In this document: piece after piece, positions 1 through 11,646 of the stretch
Layout: each line of letters starts with the position of its first letter
How positions within the stretch are numbered: the stretch's first letter is position 1
NCBI RefSeq assembly: GCF_016107305.1
Contig: NZ_RCVR01000010.1
Location: forward strand, 124,001-188,000
DNA: 64,000 nucleotides
Direction: 5' to 3'
Origin: Roseomonas sp. KE2513
GTDB taxonomy: Bacteria; Pseudomonadota; Alphaproteobacteria; Acetobacterales; Acetobacteraceae
Translations under genes and position numbers: made by a program
The notes under the pieces: generated by a model
What the model was told of the DNA's origin: nothing
Databases searched by the model: none
What the model saw: the letters and a program-made list of their open reading frames with translations, nothing else

Positions 1-111
1 GGGATTCGGCCAGGGATCGCGGGCGAAAGGGCGCGCGCCGGTGACGCGGCCCTCCTCCACCACGGCGTCGAAATAGCCCCAGTGGGCGGCGTGCGGGACA
101 GTAACTGACAT
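1..111 (-). CDS. Molybdopterin-dependent oxidoreductase, N-terminal fragment (BisC/TorA-like)
   Basis: Only the first 37 codons are inside the window; the gene continues past the left edge. The peptide opens MSVTVPHAAHWGYFDAVVEE and then reads GRVTGARPFARDP. An early HWG followed by a short strand and 'GRV..RPF..DP' is the usual N-terminal opening of biotin-sulfoxide/TMAO reductase-type bis-MGD enzymes. The ATG is at 109-111. The enzyme would reduce an S- or N-oxide, but so little is present that substrate and location cannot be judged. A divergent gene starts 212 bases away. Confidence 0.55.
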   Translation of the reverse strand, partial: MSVTVPHAAHWGYFDAVVEEGRVTGARPFARDPWPNP

Positions 112-323
112 GGCCGGGAAGCATCGACCTTAGAACCGCGGCAATCAACCGCACCCGCCCGGCAGCCCGAAACCGTGCCCTGCTGGGGGGCGTTCTGTTC
201 CGCGACGCATAATGGCCGCCCGGCCGCGGACCAACGACCCGTACAGCGCCCCCTTCCCTCCTCCGCCTCGTTCCCGCGCCCGCCGCGCGCATCGCCGCGC
301 CCCCACCCCAGGAGATCCGACGG

Positions 324-1346
324 ATGGACCAGACAAACGACAGCGCGCCCTCGCGCCGCCAGATGATGGGCGGCGTGACCGCCGGCGCCGCCATGGCAGT
401 CGCCTCCAACGCCCTTGCCCAAGGGACCACACAGGGCGCCCAGCCCACCTCGCCCCTGCCGCTCGCGGTGCCGCGCGACCCGCGCGACGAGTACCCCCGT
501 CCGCCCTTCGCGCGGCAGACCCAGGCGGCGCCGGGACTTGCCGGACAGATGAACCCCCGCCCCGACCACGGGGAGACGAGCTACCGCGGCACCGGCCGCC
601 TCGCCGGCCGCAAGGCCCTCATCACCGGCGGCGATTCCGGCATCGGCCGCGCCGCCGCGATTGCCTATGCCCGGGAGGGCGCGGACGTCGCCATCGGCTA
701 CCTGCCCCAGGAGCAGTCCGACGCGGACGAGGTACTGGAGATCATCCGCCAGGCCGGCCGCAAGGCCGTCGCCCTTCCCGGCGACATCCGTGACGAGGCC
801 TTCTGCAACCAGATGGTCGAGACCGCGGTGCGCGAGATGGGCGGCCTCGACATCCTCGTGAACAATGCCGGCAAGCAGCAGGCGCAGAAGTCGATCACCG
901 ACATCACGACCGAGCAGTTCGACGCGACCTTCAAGACGAATGTTTACGCGCCCTTCTGGATCACCCGCGCCGCGGTGCCGCACCTCAAGCCCGGCGCCGC
1001 TATCATCATCACCGCCTCCGAGCAGGCCTACGATCCCTCGGCGATCCTCTTCGACTACGCCCAGACGAAGGCCTGCGGCGTCAGCTTCGCCAAGTCGCTG
1101 TCAAAGCAGCTTGCCGAGAAGGGCATCCGCGTGAACGCCGTGGCGCCTGGCCCCTACTGGACCGCACTCCAGCCCTCCGGCGGCGCCCTACCCGAGGCGC
1201 TGGAGCAGTTCGGCGCCAAGACCTCTCTCGGCCGCCCGGGCCAGCCGGTTGAAATAGCGCCGGTCTACGTCCTGCTCGCCAGCCAGGAGTCGAGCTTTAC
1301 CACCGGGCAGGTCTTCGGCGCGTCGGGCGGCGGCGGGTTTCCCTGA
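324..1346 (+). CDS. SDR family oxidoreductase with Tat-like signal
   Basis: 340-residue short-chain dehydrogenase/reductase. Residues about 1-33 look like a twin-arginine signal: SRRQMMGG, then a hydrophobic Ala/Gly stretch ending near ALAQG. The Rossmann part starts near residue 92 with ITGGDSGIG, then NNAG, an ITASEQAYD segment carrying the likely catalytic Ser, and the YAQTK catalytic Tyr/Lys. The conserved lead-in (DHGETSYRGTGRLAGRKALI) is that of the YghA/general-stress-39 group of NADP-dependent SDRs. An AGGAG Shine-Dalgarno lies 9 bases before the ATG. Substrate is unknown. A periplasmic SDR would be unusual unless the cofactor is bound before Tat export. Confidence 0.85.
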   Translation: MDQTNDSAPSRRQMMGGVTAGAAMAVASNALAQGTTQGAQPTSPLPLAVPRDPRDEYPRPPFARQTQAAPGLAGQMNPRPDHGETSYRGTGRLAGRKALITGGDSGIGRAAAIAYAREGADVAIGYLPQEQSDADEVLEIIRQAGRKAVALPGDIRDEAFCNQMVETAVREMGGLDILVNNAGKQQAQKSITDITTEQFDATFKTNVYAPFWITRAAVPHLKPGAAIIITASEQAYDPSAILFDYAQTKACGVSFAKSLSKQLAEKGIRVNAVAPGPYWTALQPSGGALPEALEQFGAKTSLGRPGQPVEIAPVYVLLASQESSFTTGQVFGASGGGGFP

Positions 1347-1726
1347 TTTCGTCTTGCTGCCCTGGAGAGGGCCCCGCCCTCTCCAGACCTCTCCCGCCAA
1401 GGGCCTGAGGCCCTTGGATCCCCATCTGACTGAAGTAGATGCGGTGATCAGGAGTCGGTTCTTTCGTCATTTCCTTCCCGCACATGCAGTCGCTTCAGTT
1501 CCATGATCCGAGGCGCACCGGTCGTTAGATCGTTCGCATCGGAAGAAAAAAGATGATGGCGAGGGCTTCGGGGAAGGAAGAATTCTCTCTTTCTCTCCCC
1601 GGAGTCACCGACGCTGCTGGATCAGACCCATTGCCCAGCCCCAGGCTTGGGCCCTGCTCTTCCGGGCGCTAGAACCCGCCGGACCGCCTGAACCCAGGCG
1701 TGACCAACCACCGGGCGAGAAGTCGC
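1347..1726. other. Intergenic region with two hairpins, no gene seen
   Basis: 380 bases between the SDR and the O-antigen-ligase-like gene. The first 70 bases hold two adjacent perfect hairpins, listed separately. The rest is less GC-rich than its surroundings, lacks a convincing open frame, and presumably holds the promoter of the downstream gene. I could not pick out a -35/-10 pair with confidence. Confidence 0.5.
1362..1417. repeat. Tandem perfect hairpins (REP-like or terminator)
   Basis: 1362-1372 pairs perfectly with 1376-1386 (11-bp stem, 3-base loop). 1397-1405 pairs perfectly with 1409-1417 (9-bp stem, TGA loop). There is no T-run after either stem on the + strand, so a classical intrinsic terminator is not certain. 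The double stem lies 16 bases after the SDR stop. It resembles the intergenic repeat elements common in GC-rich Acetobacteraceae; that resemblance is from memory. Confidence 0.6.
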
Positions 1727-3136
1727 ATGGCGTCGCGTGACGAAACCGGGGCTTTCGGGCCCGTCCCTCAGCGCCCAGTCCTTTCGGCCCATCCGCGCCT
1801 GCGGCCTGGCGATAGGGATCAGGTGCCCCCCGTCGTGCCGCCGCTTCCGCCGGGGATCCTGCCCGAGAACCGGATCAGCGAGTACGACGACGCCCCCGGC
1901 TTGGGCGCCCTGAACCGCGGGCCGCCGCGGGCTTGGTGGTGGAACGCCTCCTTACCACTGGCGGTCGCCGCCGCTATTGCGCCCGCCGTCACCGTGCTGC
2001 AGTTCCGTGCCATGGCGCCGCTGGCGGTGATCGCCATGCTGCTGGCGGTTCTCGCGCATCGGCGGGAGCGCGGACGGTGGCCCTGGCCGCGCGCGTTCGC
2101 GGTGCCGGTGCTCATCCTGCTCGCGGCCTTCGGGGCCGTTTCCGTCCTCTGGTCGCCCGAGCCGCGCTGGGCGCTCGCCGCCGCCGGCAGTCTTGCGGGC
2201 CTGGCACTGCTGGGCGGCGCCTCGGCCGTGGTGGTGGAGGACGAGACGCTGTCCGGCCGTCGCGCCCTCGGCTGGTGCATCCTCGGGGGCCTCGCCTTCG
2301 GCCTTTTGCTCGGTGCCTACGACAATGCCACCGGCCAGTCCGTTCGTGCGGCCGTCCGGGGCCTTTCCGAGACGCGGCCCGGGCTTGAATTCGGCCTCAA
2401 GCCCGCAGCCTCCTTCATGGCGCTGCTGCTGCCGCTCGTCCTGAAGGCGCGCTTGCCGGAGGCGCTGCGCTGGGTGCTTCTCGCGCTCGGCGCCATCCTC
2501 GTCTTCCTCATGCCGGGCGAGACCGCGAAGATCGCGGGCCTCGCCGGGCTCGCCGCGGCGGCGCTCGTGCGCGTCGGCGGGCGAGGGGCGTCGAACCTGA
2601 TCGCGCTCGTCCTCGCGGGCAGCCTGCTTGCCACGCCCGTCCTCCTGCCGCTCACGCTGCGGCCGGACATCGCGGCGGAGATGCCGCGCTCCGCCCTGCA
2701 CCGCATGCTGATCTGGGATTTTGGCCTTGAGCGCGCGGCCGAGCACCCGTTTCTCGGCTGGGGCATGGAGGCGAGCCGCAACCTGCCGGGCGGGCGCGAC
2801 AATCCCTCGGACGCCTCGATCGCGCGGCTGGGCGTGAGCCCGACCGGCGCCAATTCCTGGCTGCGCGAGCCGGGCATCGAGCGCATGTCGCTCCACCCAC
2901 ACAATGGTGGCCTTCAACTTTGGTTGGAGCTTGGCGCGGTAGGGTTGGTACTGGGTTCGCTCGCGACCCTTGCCCTGGGCTGGGGCGCTACGCCGATGGC
3001 GGCAGGCGTGCTCGCCTCGGCAGCAGTAAGCTTCCTTGCGTCCTTTGGGGTCTGGCAGGGCTGGTGGCTCGCGAGCCTTGCCTTCGCCGGCGCCCTCGCG
3101 GCGGGGCTCTCGGTGCGGCGGGGCCAGGAACGCTGA
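1727..3136 (+). CDS. O-antigen ligase-like polytopic membrane protein (Wzy_C family)
   Basis: 469 residues from the ATG at 1727, which has GAGAAG just upstream; an in-frame GTG at 1700 would add nine residues. After a polar N-terminus of about 70 residues come about ten hydrophobic segments. A large loop in the C-terminal half ends in LHPHNGGLQLWLELGAVG, which matches the H-x-HN motif that precedes a membrane helix in the O-antigen ligase/polymerase (WaaL/Wzy_C) family. Such proteins join or polymerise undecaprenyl-linked glycans at the periplasmic face of the inner membrane. No glycosyltransferases lie nearby, so the glycan is unknown. Confidence 0.75.
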   Translation: MASRDETGAFGPVPQRPVLSAHPRLRPGDRDQVPPVVPPLPPGILPENRISEYDDAPGLGALNRGPPRAWWWNASLPLAVAAAIAPAVTVLQFRAMAPLAVIAMLLAVLAHRRERGRWPWPRAFAVPVLILLAAFGAVSVLWSPEPRWALAAAGSLAGLALLGGASAVVVEDETLSGRRALGWCILGGLAFGLLLGAYDNATGQSVRAAVRGLSETRPGLEFGLKPAASFMALLLPLVLKARLPEALRWVLLALGAILVFLMPGETAKIAGLAGLAAAALVRVGGRGASNLIALVLAGSLLATPVLLPLTLRPDIAAEMPRSALHRMLIWDFGLERAAEHPFLGWGMEASRNLPGGRDNPSDASIARLGVSPTGANSWLREPGIERMSLHPHNGGLQLWLELGAVGLVLGSLATLALGWGATPMAAGVLASAAVSFLASFGVWQGWWLASLAFAGALAAGLSVRRGQER

Positions 3137-3164
3137 AAGGCGTATTCTTGTAGAGAGGGTTCAA

Positions 3165-3192
3165 GGAGAGGAAGAAGGGGTTCTTCCTCTCC
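3165..3192. terminator. Perfect 12-bp hairpin between convergent genes
   Basis: 3165-3176 pairs perfectly with 3181-3192 around a GGGG loop. It lies 29 bases after the stop of the O-antigen-ligase-like gene and 42 bases before the end of the convergent DUF1328 gene, so it could stop transcription from both sides. No T-run follows on either strand. Confidence 0.5.
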
Positions 3193-3233
3193 CTGGGGCT
3201 GCCGGTGACGCCAGCGCGGGAAGAAGCCCGTGG

Positions 3234-3422
3234 CTAAACCCCGCGCCCACGCCCCATGAAGTTCATCAGCAGCATGATCACGAACAGAACGATGAAGACG
3301 TAGAACAGGATCTTCGCAATCCCGACCGCAGCGCCGGCGATGCCGCCGAAGCCGAGCACGCCCGCAATCAACGCGACGACGAGAGCGATGATCGCCCAGC
3401 GCAGCAAACCACCTTCAGCCAT
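3234..3422 (-). CDS. DUF1328 family small membrane protein
   Basis: 62 residues from the ATG at 3420-3422, preceded by GAGGG at good spacing; upstream in-frame ATG codons would add up to 11 residues. Two hydrophobic helices: [20 protein letters not shown] and, after a [12 protein letters not shown] turn, [18 protein letters not shown]. The [30 protein letters not shown] pattern is the signature of DUF1328/YtjA proteins, which are about 55-60 residues long and usually monocistronic. Function is unknown; some relatives are stress-induced. The C-terminus is GRGRGV. Confidence 0.85.
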   Translation of the reverse strand: MAEGGLLRWAIIALVVALIAGVLGFGGIAGAAVGIAKILFYVFIVLFVIMLLMNFMGRGRGV

Positions 3423-3515
3423 GTTACCCTCGCTCATGATTGTGACGAGGATCAAACAAGGCCGAGGCTTGTAAGTTTCGGCGGTGCCCCATCACGCCGC
3501 TGTTTCGTGAATTGG

Positions 3516-4712
3516 TCAGTCCTGCAGGATGCGCCGCGCGCCCTCGGCCAGCACGCGCATTCCCAGCGCCAGGTCCTCCTCTGAGGTGTCCTCCGTCCAG
3601 TGATGGCTGATGCCGTTGATGGAGGGCACAAAGAGCATCGCTGCCGGCATCACGCGCGCGAGGTACTGCGCGTCATGCCCCGCGCCCGACGGCATTCGCT
3701 GCCATCGCTTCGGCGCCAGGGCTTCGGCCGCGCCCGCCAGCGCGTCCTGCAGCGCCGGGTCGCAGACGGCGGGGGTGGAGAGCGACATCGCCTCCAGCAC
3801 CGCGGGGCAGCGCTCCCGCCGGTTGCTCTCGGCCACGCAGCGGCGCAGCACCACCTCCAGTCGCCGCAGCACCTCGATGTCCACGTCGCGGTACTGGAAC
3901 AGGATCTCCGCGCCGCCGGGGATAATCGAGGGCGCGCCGGGCGAGAGAGCGATGCGGCCCGCCGTCCAGACCGTGCGCTCGGCGCAGTGGCGCGGGAACT
4001 CCTCGTCGATCATCGCGAGCAGCCGGACGGCCGTGAGACCGGCGTCGCGCCGCTCCGCCATCGTCGTCGTGCCCGCGTGGTTCTGCTGCCCCGCGATGGT
4101 GATCCGCCACTGCCAGATGGCGACGATCCCCGTCACGACCCCGACGCCGAGCCCCTGCGTCTCGAGCTGCCGCCCCTGCTCGATATGCATCTCGAGGAAG
4201 GCCTTATAGCGGTCCCGCTCCACCTGCAGGCGCGGTCGTCCTTCCAGCCCCACCTCGCGCAGCGCCTCGCGCAGGGGTTTGTCGTGGTAGCGGTTGGCCA
4301 GGCGGTCGATCTCCGCCTCCTCCAGGAGGCCGGTGAAGGAACGGCTGCCGATGAAGCTGCCGTAATGCCCCTCCTCGTCCGCGAAAACCGCGACGTCGAC
4401 GGGCAGCCCGGCGCGAGCCAGGTGCAGCGCGGCCACGCAGCCGAGCGCGCCGTCCAGCCAGCCCGCCTCGTTCTGGCTCTCCAGGTGGCTGCCGGCCAGC
4501 AGATGCGGCCCGGGCTTCGGGCTGCGGCCGAGGATATTGCCGATCCCGTCGATCTCGGCCTCCAGTCCCTCCTCCCGCAGGCGGGAGACGAACCAGTGAC
4601 GCGCCTCCATGTCCTGGGGGGAGAAGGTCGGGCGGTGCACGCCGGTCTTGAACGCGCCGAAGCGCCGCAGCGCGTGCAGGTCCGCCAGGAACCGGTCCGT
4701 ATCCACCACCAT
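3516..4712 (-). CDS. Zn-dependent amidohydrolase, N-carbamoyl-amino-acid hydrolase/allantoate amidohydrolase type (M20)
   Basis: 398 residues from the ATG at 4712 (MVVDTDRFLADLHALRRFGA), which is the natural family start. The di-zinc site motifs are all present: GSHLESQ...GWLDG, ADEEGHYG, LEMHIEQG, the NHAGTTTMAERRDA substrate/dimer motif and a final ISHHWTEDT histidine. That makes a complete AllC/HyuC-like enzyme, predicted cytosolic, cleaving a carbamoyl or ureido amide; the true substrate is not readable. Oddly, no stop codon separates it from the upstream RTX remnant, so the frame stays open to 5336. I regard the long frame as read-through of a decayed gene and not a real fusion. Confidence 0.85.
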   Translation of the reverse strand: MVVDTDRFLADLHALRRFGAFKTGVHRPTFSPQDMEARHWFVSRLREEGLEAEIDGIGNILGRSPKPGPHLLAGSHLESQNEAGWLDGALGCVAALHLARAGLPVDVAVFADEEGHYGSFIGSRSFTGLLEEAEIDRLANRYHDKPLREALREVGLEGRPRLQVERDRYKAFLEMHIEQGRQLETQGLGVGVVTGIVAIWQWRITIAGQQNHAGTTTMAERRDAGLTAVRLLAMIDEEFPRHCAERTVWTAGRIALSPGAPSIIPGGAEILFQYRDVDIEVLRRLEVVLRRCVAESNRRERCPAVLEAMSLSTPAVCDPALQDALAGAAEALAPKRWQRMPSGAGHDAQYLARVMPAAMLFVPSINGISHHWTEDTSEEDLALGMRVLAEGARRILQD

Positions 4713-5476
4713 GCGCCGAATCCCCGCTCTTGCCGCGGGTGGCACATTAGGCCGGTTCGGCCGCCCGTGAAATTGCCTGGAGGCGCCCTGCTTCAGGCCA
4801 GCGAGCCGCCGGGCGAGCGCCGCCGCGGCCTCGCGCACCTCTGGGTTCTCCCAGTAGCCCGCATCGATGGCCAGCCGCAGCGTATCGTGCCCCGCGCCGC
4901 CGATGAGGATGTCCGGCGTCGTCTCGCGGTCTGCGAAGGCGTGGATCAGGAGGTCGTCCGCGTCCCCATCGAGGATGATGCCCGCCCCCGCTCCGCCGTT
5001 CAGCGTGTTGTTCCCCTCCCCGCCGGCCAACTCGTCGGCACCAACGCCGCCGACCAGATTGAGCCCCACCGGCCCTGCGTGGTCCGGACCAGCCGGCGCG
5101 CCCTTTCCCGGATCGGAGGGAGCCGCGGGATCGCTCTTGCCCGGACCGGAAGGCGTGGCCGGATCGCTTTTGTGGGAATTGGGAGGTGTCGCGGGGTCGG
5201 GCGGCACGACGGTGCTCCTGGGCGTGGCCGCCTCCGTCGTGCCCGGCACGACTACGCCGCCGCCCAGCTTGTGCCCTCCACGAAATTCCGCATAGCCGCC
5301 AGCGCCACTCCACCATCCGGCACGCTGGTCCCCCAAGGCAGAATCGCCTGGAGCGCCGCCTTGTGGAGGCTGCTCACCGCATCGGCGGCAGTATCAGCGG
5401 AGCAGGTGACCTCGGGCCGCTCCACAGACCGTTTAGCGTTCGCAAAGGATCCTTTCTTGAGACCCCGGACCGAGGG
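4713..5476 (-). pseudogene. Frame-broken RTX-type calcium-binding protein remnant with proline-rich repeats
   Basis: Reading leftwards, one frame (5476 to a TAG at 5252-5254) gives a plausible segment ending NFVEGTSWAAA. The next frame takes over at the same place and gives VVVPGTTEAATP, three imperfect 11-residue repeats (SDPATPSGPGK, SDPAAPSDPGK and a weaker copy), then RTX nonapeptide-like units GGVGADELAGG, GEGNNTLNGG, GAGHDTLRL. A single indel in the GGCGGCGGCG run near 5255-5265 would join the two. The expected C-terminal secretion region is missing and the frame runs into the hydrolase. No secure start codon is visible. Probably the eroded tail of a large secreted RTX protein. Confidence 0.55.
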
Positions 5477-5603
5477 TTACAAGGAGAGACTCCATTAACT
5501 ATTTTGACCGCCCGTGATCCGCTGCGCCAGCCCGCACCCCATTGCTTGTCCTGGGCGGAAGGGCTAACCGCCCCCGCCCCCTGAACGGCCCTCTCCCCTG
5601 TCC

Positions 5604-8291
<2,688 letters not shown>

Positions 8292-8295
<4 letters not shown>

Positions 8296-9365
8296 GTGCG
8301 GACGCGCGCAGCCTGATCCGCGACGAGGCCCTCCGCCTGGGCTTCGACGCGGTGGGCTTCGCGCGTGCCGAGCTCGGCCCCGAGGTGCGCGACCGCCTCG
8401 CGGACTTCCTCGCCGCCGGCATGCACGGCGAGATGGGCTGGATGGAGGGCCGCGCCGAGCAACGCGCCCACCCACAGGCCCTCTGGCCCGAAGCCCTCTC
8501 GGTCGTCTCCCTCGGCCTCTCCTACGCCCCCGCCGACGACCCGCTCGCCGCGCTCTCCATGCCCGGCCGCGGCGCGATCAGCGTCTATGCCCGCCACCGC
8601 GACTACCATGACCTCGTGAAATCCCGCCTGAAGGCGCTGGCCCGCTGGATGGTCGCGCGCTTCGACGCGCCCGGCGTCAAGGTCTTCGTCGATACCGCCC
8701 CCGTTTCCGAGAAGCCCCTCGCCCAGCAGGCCGGCCTTGGCTGGCAAGGCAAGCACACGAATCTCGTCTCCCGCGCGCACGGCTCCTGGCTTTTCCTCGG
8801 CGAGGTCTACACGACGCTCACCCTCGAGCCCGACGCGCCGCACGCCGACCGCTGCGGCAGCTGCACCCGCTGCCAGACCGCCTGCCCGACCGACGCCTTT
8901 CCCGCGCCCTACCGCCTCGATGCGCGCCGCTGCGTCTCCTACCTCACCATCGAGCACCGCGGCCCGATCCCCGAGGACCTCCGCCCCCGTCTCGGCAACC
9001 GCATCTACGGCTGCGACGACTGCTTGGCCGTCTGCCCCTGGAACCGCTTCGCAAGGCCGACCACCATCCCCGGCCTCATCGCGCGCGAGGACCTCACCGC
9101 CCCGCGTCTCGCGGAACTCGCGGCGCTGGACGATGCCGCCTTCCGCGCGCGCTTCTCCGGCTCGCCTATCAAGCGCGTCGGCCGCGGGCGCTTCGTGCGG
9201 AACGTGCTGAACGCGATCGGCAACTCGGCCGACCCGTCGCTCCTGCCCCTCGTGCAATCTCTGGTAGGGGACGAGGATCCCGTCGTCGCCGACAGCGCCC
9301 GCTGGGCGGCCGCCCGCCTCGGCTCAGCGGCGCCGAAGGGGACTCAGGTCAGCTCCACCGCGTAG
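8292..9365 (+). CDS. queG: Epoxyqueuosine reductase
   Basis: 357 residues. QueG removes the epoxide of epoxyqueuosine using cobalamin and two 4Fe-4S clusters, the last step to queuosine. Visible: the [20 protein letters not shown] block (substrate/cobalamin pocket), QGKHTNL, the ferredoxin-like cluster motif [16 protein letters not shown], and [16 protein letters not shown]-like tail runs from about residue 290. ATGA overlap with queF. The last 22 bases overlap the end of a convergent GntR gene. The synthesis genes queC, queD and queE are not here, so preQ0 must be made elsewhere or imported. Confidence 0.95.
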
Positions 9366-10078
9366 CGGTGCGCGCGGGTGTCGAGCCGCGTCACCCGCAT
9401 CTCCACCGGCCGCCGCGCGGCGTCGAAGGTCACGCGGTCGATCACCAGCAGCGGCGCGCCCACGGGAAGGCCGAGCACCGCCGCGTCCTCCTCCGTCGCG
9501 GCCGCCGCAGAGAGCACCTCCTCGGAGCGGACCACGGTGATGCCGTGCGCGCTCTGGTAGTGCACGTAGATCTCCGTCCCCAGCTGCTCCGGCGCCAGCG
9601 GCAGGCTGAGGCCCATGAACAGCGCGGCCGGCAGGGTGATCCGCTCGACGATCCGCGGGGTTCCGTCCAGCCGCCGGCTGCGGTCCACCCGGTGCACCTC
9701 GGCGCCCGGCTCCAGCTGCAGCCGCGCCGCTTCCTCCGGGGTCGCCGGCCCGGTGGTCACCCGCGTGATGAGCGACTCAGGCTCTGCCGCCCGTCCATCG
9801 AGCGTGCGCACACGGAAGAACTGCCCGAGCGCTGCCCGGCTCGTGTGCCGCGCCACATAGGTGCCGCGCCCCTGCCGACGCTCGATCAGGTGCCGCCGCT
9901 CCAGCCCCGCCAGTGCCCGCCGCAGCGTGCCCGGGGAGACGCCCAGTTCATGCGCCAGCTCCGGCTCGGCCGGCAGCGCCTGGCCCGAGGTCCAGGTGCC
10001 GGAGACGATCCGCTCGTTCAGGATGGCTTCGACCTGGGCATAGAGGGGGCGCGCGTCCGGCCGGCGCAGGTCGCTCAC
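9344..10078 (-). CDS. GntR family transcriptional regulator (HutC/PhnF type, UTRA domain)
   Basis: 244 residues from a GTG at 10078 with GGAAAC upstream; a TTG at 10093 would add five. The winged-helix DNA-binding part is residues about 1-75: [34 protein letters not shown], then [11 protein letters not shown]. The UTRA ligand domain follows, with [13 protein letters not shown] and [12 protein letters not shown]. HutC/PhnF members usually repress metabolic or uptake operons and are released by a small ligand. The neighbour queG is convergent and tail-overlapping by 22 bases, so it is not an obvious target. Confidence 0.88.
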   Translation of the reverse strand: MSDLRRPDARPLYAQVEAILNERIVSGTWTSGQALPAEPELAHELGVSPGTLRRALAGLERRHLIERRQGRGTYVARHTSRAALGQFFRVRTLDGRAAEPESLITRVTTGPATPEEAARLQLEPGAEVHRVDRSRRLDGTPRIVERITLPAALFMGLSLPLAPEQLGTEIYVHYQSAHGITVVRSEEVLSAAAATEEDAAVLGLPVGAPLLVIDRVTFDAARRPVEMRVTRLDTRAHRYAVELT

Positions 10079-10748
10079 GTGACGTTTCCACAATTCATGG
10101 CTGGCTCCATCCTATCACCCCCACCCGCGCGCAGGCGAGGGCGCGGCCGGAGGGGCGAAAACCCGCGCCAGAATGGGCGGTAACGGCCGTGGTGCGGGGG
10201 CATCTCCCAACCGAATCGGTCCTTCATTGGTCTTGTGTCTTATAGAGGACCGTGGCACACGTCTCTCGCCGCCGTCGAAGACGGGCCGGGTTTAGGGTAG
10301 GAAACAAACGGGGACGACGCGGAGTCCGCCAGTTTGGCACCGGTCAGGCGACTGCCTCCGGACGCCCGGCGACCCGCGTCGTCACCCACAAGTCCCCTTC
10401 CACATCTCCCATCCGCTGACACCCCGTGCCGCTCGCACGCCCTTCTGCGCGACCAGACGCTTTTAGTGTATTTGCAAGAGGAAGTCGGCTCCTTGGCGTC
10501 CTCATCCAAGTAATCGTGGGCGCACGAATACTGTCGCCTGACAAGAAGGCAAGATGTTCCGTGCCGATGCTGGCGGCCCCGGAACGATGACCTCCGCTGG
10601 ACTGGGGCCGCGCGACCGCCCAACTCGGCACGAAATCGAAACCGCTTGCACGCTTACTCGCTTTTCTGTTACCGCGTTCGCCATGACGTCCGCGCCCCCT
10701 CCGTCGGCTTCCCCCGGCCGGCAGGTCAACGCGGCGTTCCCGTGCGCG
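10079..10748. other. Intergenic region between divergent genes
   Basis: About 670 bases between the GntR regulator (minus) and the SLT-like gene (plus). 10200-10560 is AT-richer than its surroundings and has poor GC at third codon positions in every frame, so I call no gene here. It should hold promoters for both genes. A weak inverted pair GGTC (10229-10232) / GACC (10248-10251) flanks an AT-rich TCTTATAGA and could be a regulator site, but the evidence is slight. An open frame from 10554 joins the SLT gene, but its GC3 before 10683 is non-coding in character. Confidence 0.4.
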
Positions 10749-11573
10749 ATGCCGCGGAGCGCCCCTCCGACCCAAGCCGAAAGCCCGAGCCGACGACGCC
10801 AGGAGGGCGCCCGGTTCGCGCTCGCCTCGCTCCTCGTCCTCGGCTTTGGCACTCTTGCGGCCAGCTGCGCCTCGGCGGAGGACACGGCTGACCGGACGGC
10901 CGAGGCCGCCGCGCCCGCCCTTGCGGCCCAGGCGGGTTCTTCCCCCGCCGTTCCCGGCAGCCAGCCCGGCGCCCGTCCCAAGGCCCCCTCTCGCCGCCTC
11001 CCGCCCGGTATCACCCTCGCCTCGATGGCGCCCCCGGCCGCCGGCCGCGAGTTCAACAGCCCCCGCGCCGCCTGTCTCAATGCCGCCCGGCAGTCGGAAG
11101 CCGCGCACAACATCCCCCCGGGCCTCATGGTCGCGGTCGCCCTGGCTGAATCCGGCCTGCACGCCTTCGCCATGAACATCGGCGGCCGCAGCCACTTCCC
11201 CTCCAGCACCGAGGAGGCCCGGCGCCTCTACAACGCGGCCGGGGCGGGGCAGCAGCTCATGGCCGGCTGCGTGCAGGTGAATGCCCGCGTCCACGCCGCC
11301 GGCTCCGACTGGCCCCTCGACCCTTGGCGCGCCGCCGACTGGGGCGCTGCCTATCTCCGCTCCCACTATGAGAAGTCCGGCAGCTGGGCCGAGGCGCTGC
11401 GGCGCTGGAACGGCGGGGGCGCCGCCGGCAACCGCCTCGCCTGCCGCGTGCAGGCGAAGCTCGCCGTCACGAACCCCGGCAGCACCCTTCTCTCCGGCAT
11501 CTCCTGCGGCTCCGACCAGCGGGAGCGGCGCAACGGCCAAGCGCTGCTGGAGATCGCCGAGTCCGCGGACTAG
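10749..11573 (+). CDS. Lytic transglycosylase (SLT)-like exported protein
   Basis: 274 residues from the ATG at 10749; an ATG at 10683 is the alternative. A basic region (SRRRQEGAR) and hydrophobic core (FALASLLVLGFGTLAAS) form a signal peptide, possibly lipidated at the following Cys although the lipobox is poor. After a Pro/Ala linker, residues about 115-245 show GLMVAVALAESGLHAFAMN with the likely catalytic Glu, GCVQVNARVHA, and WGAAYLRSHYEKSGSWAEAL, the order found in SLT-fold peptidoglycan lyases. Probably periplasmic wall remodelling. No secretion or flagellar genes adjoin it. Confidence 0.7.
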   Translation: MPRSAPPTQAESPSRRRQEGARFALASLLVLGFGTLAASCASAEDTADRTAEAAAPALAAQAGSSPAVPGSQPGARPKAPSRRLPPGITLASMAPPAAGREFNSPRAACLNAARQSEAAHNIPPGLMVAVALAESGLHAFAMNIGGRSHFPSSTEEARRLYNAAGAGQQLMAGCVQVNARVHAAGSDWPLDPWRAADWGAAYLRSHYEKSGSWAEALRRWNGGGAAGNRLACRVQAKLAVTNPGSTLLSGISCGSDQRERRNGQALLEIAESAD

Positions 11574-11646
11574 CCGGGCGGTCCCGTTGGACACCACGGG
11601 GGCGGCCGCCTTGCCGCCACCTCCAACCGCGGCCATCTGCTCATCC

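Noticed and set aside
3516-5336. A single 606-residue fusion of RTX/proline-rich repeats and amidohydrolase
   Set aside because: The hydrolase has a complete family N-terminus at 4712, the junction residues look like non-coding read-through, and the RTX part is itself broken by a frame switch upstream.
3600-5498. Long open frame on the plus strand opposite the hydrolase
   Set aside because: The translated sequence is rich in R, H, A and G with no recognisable domain; the minus-strand frame carries all hydrolase motifs. Typical shadow in GC-rich DNA.
10554-10748. N-terminal extension of the SLT-like protein to 10554
   Set aside because: Third-position GC is low before 10683 and the signal peptide would sit nearly 90 residues inside the protein.
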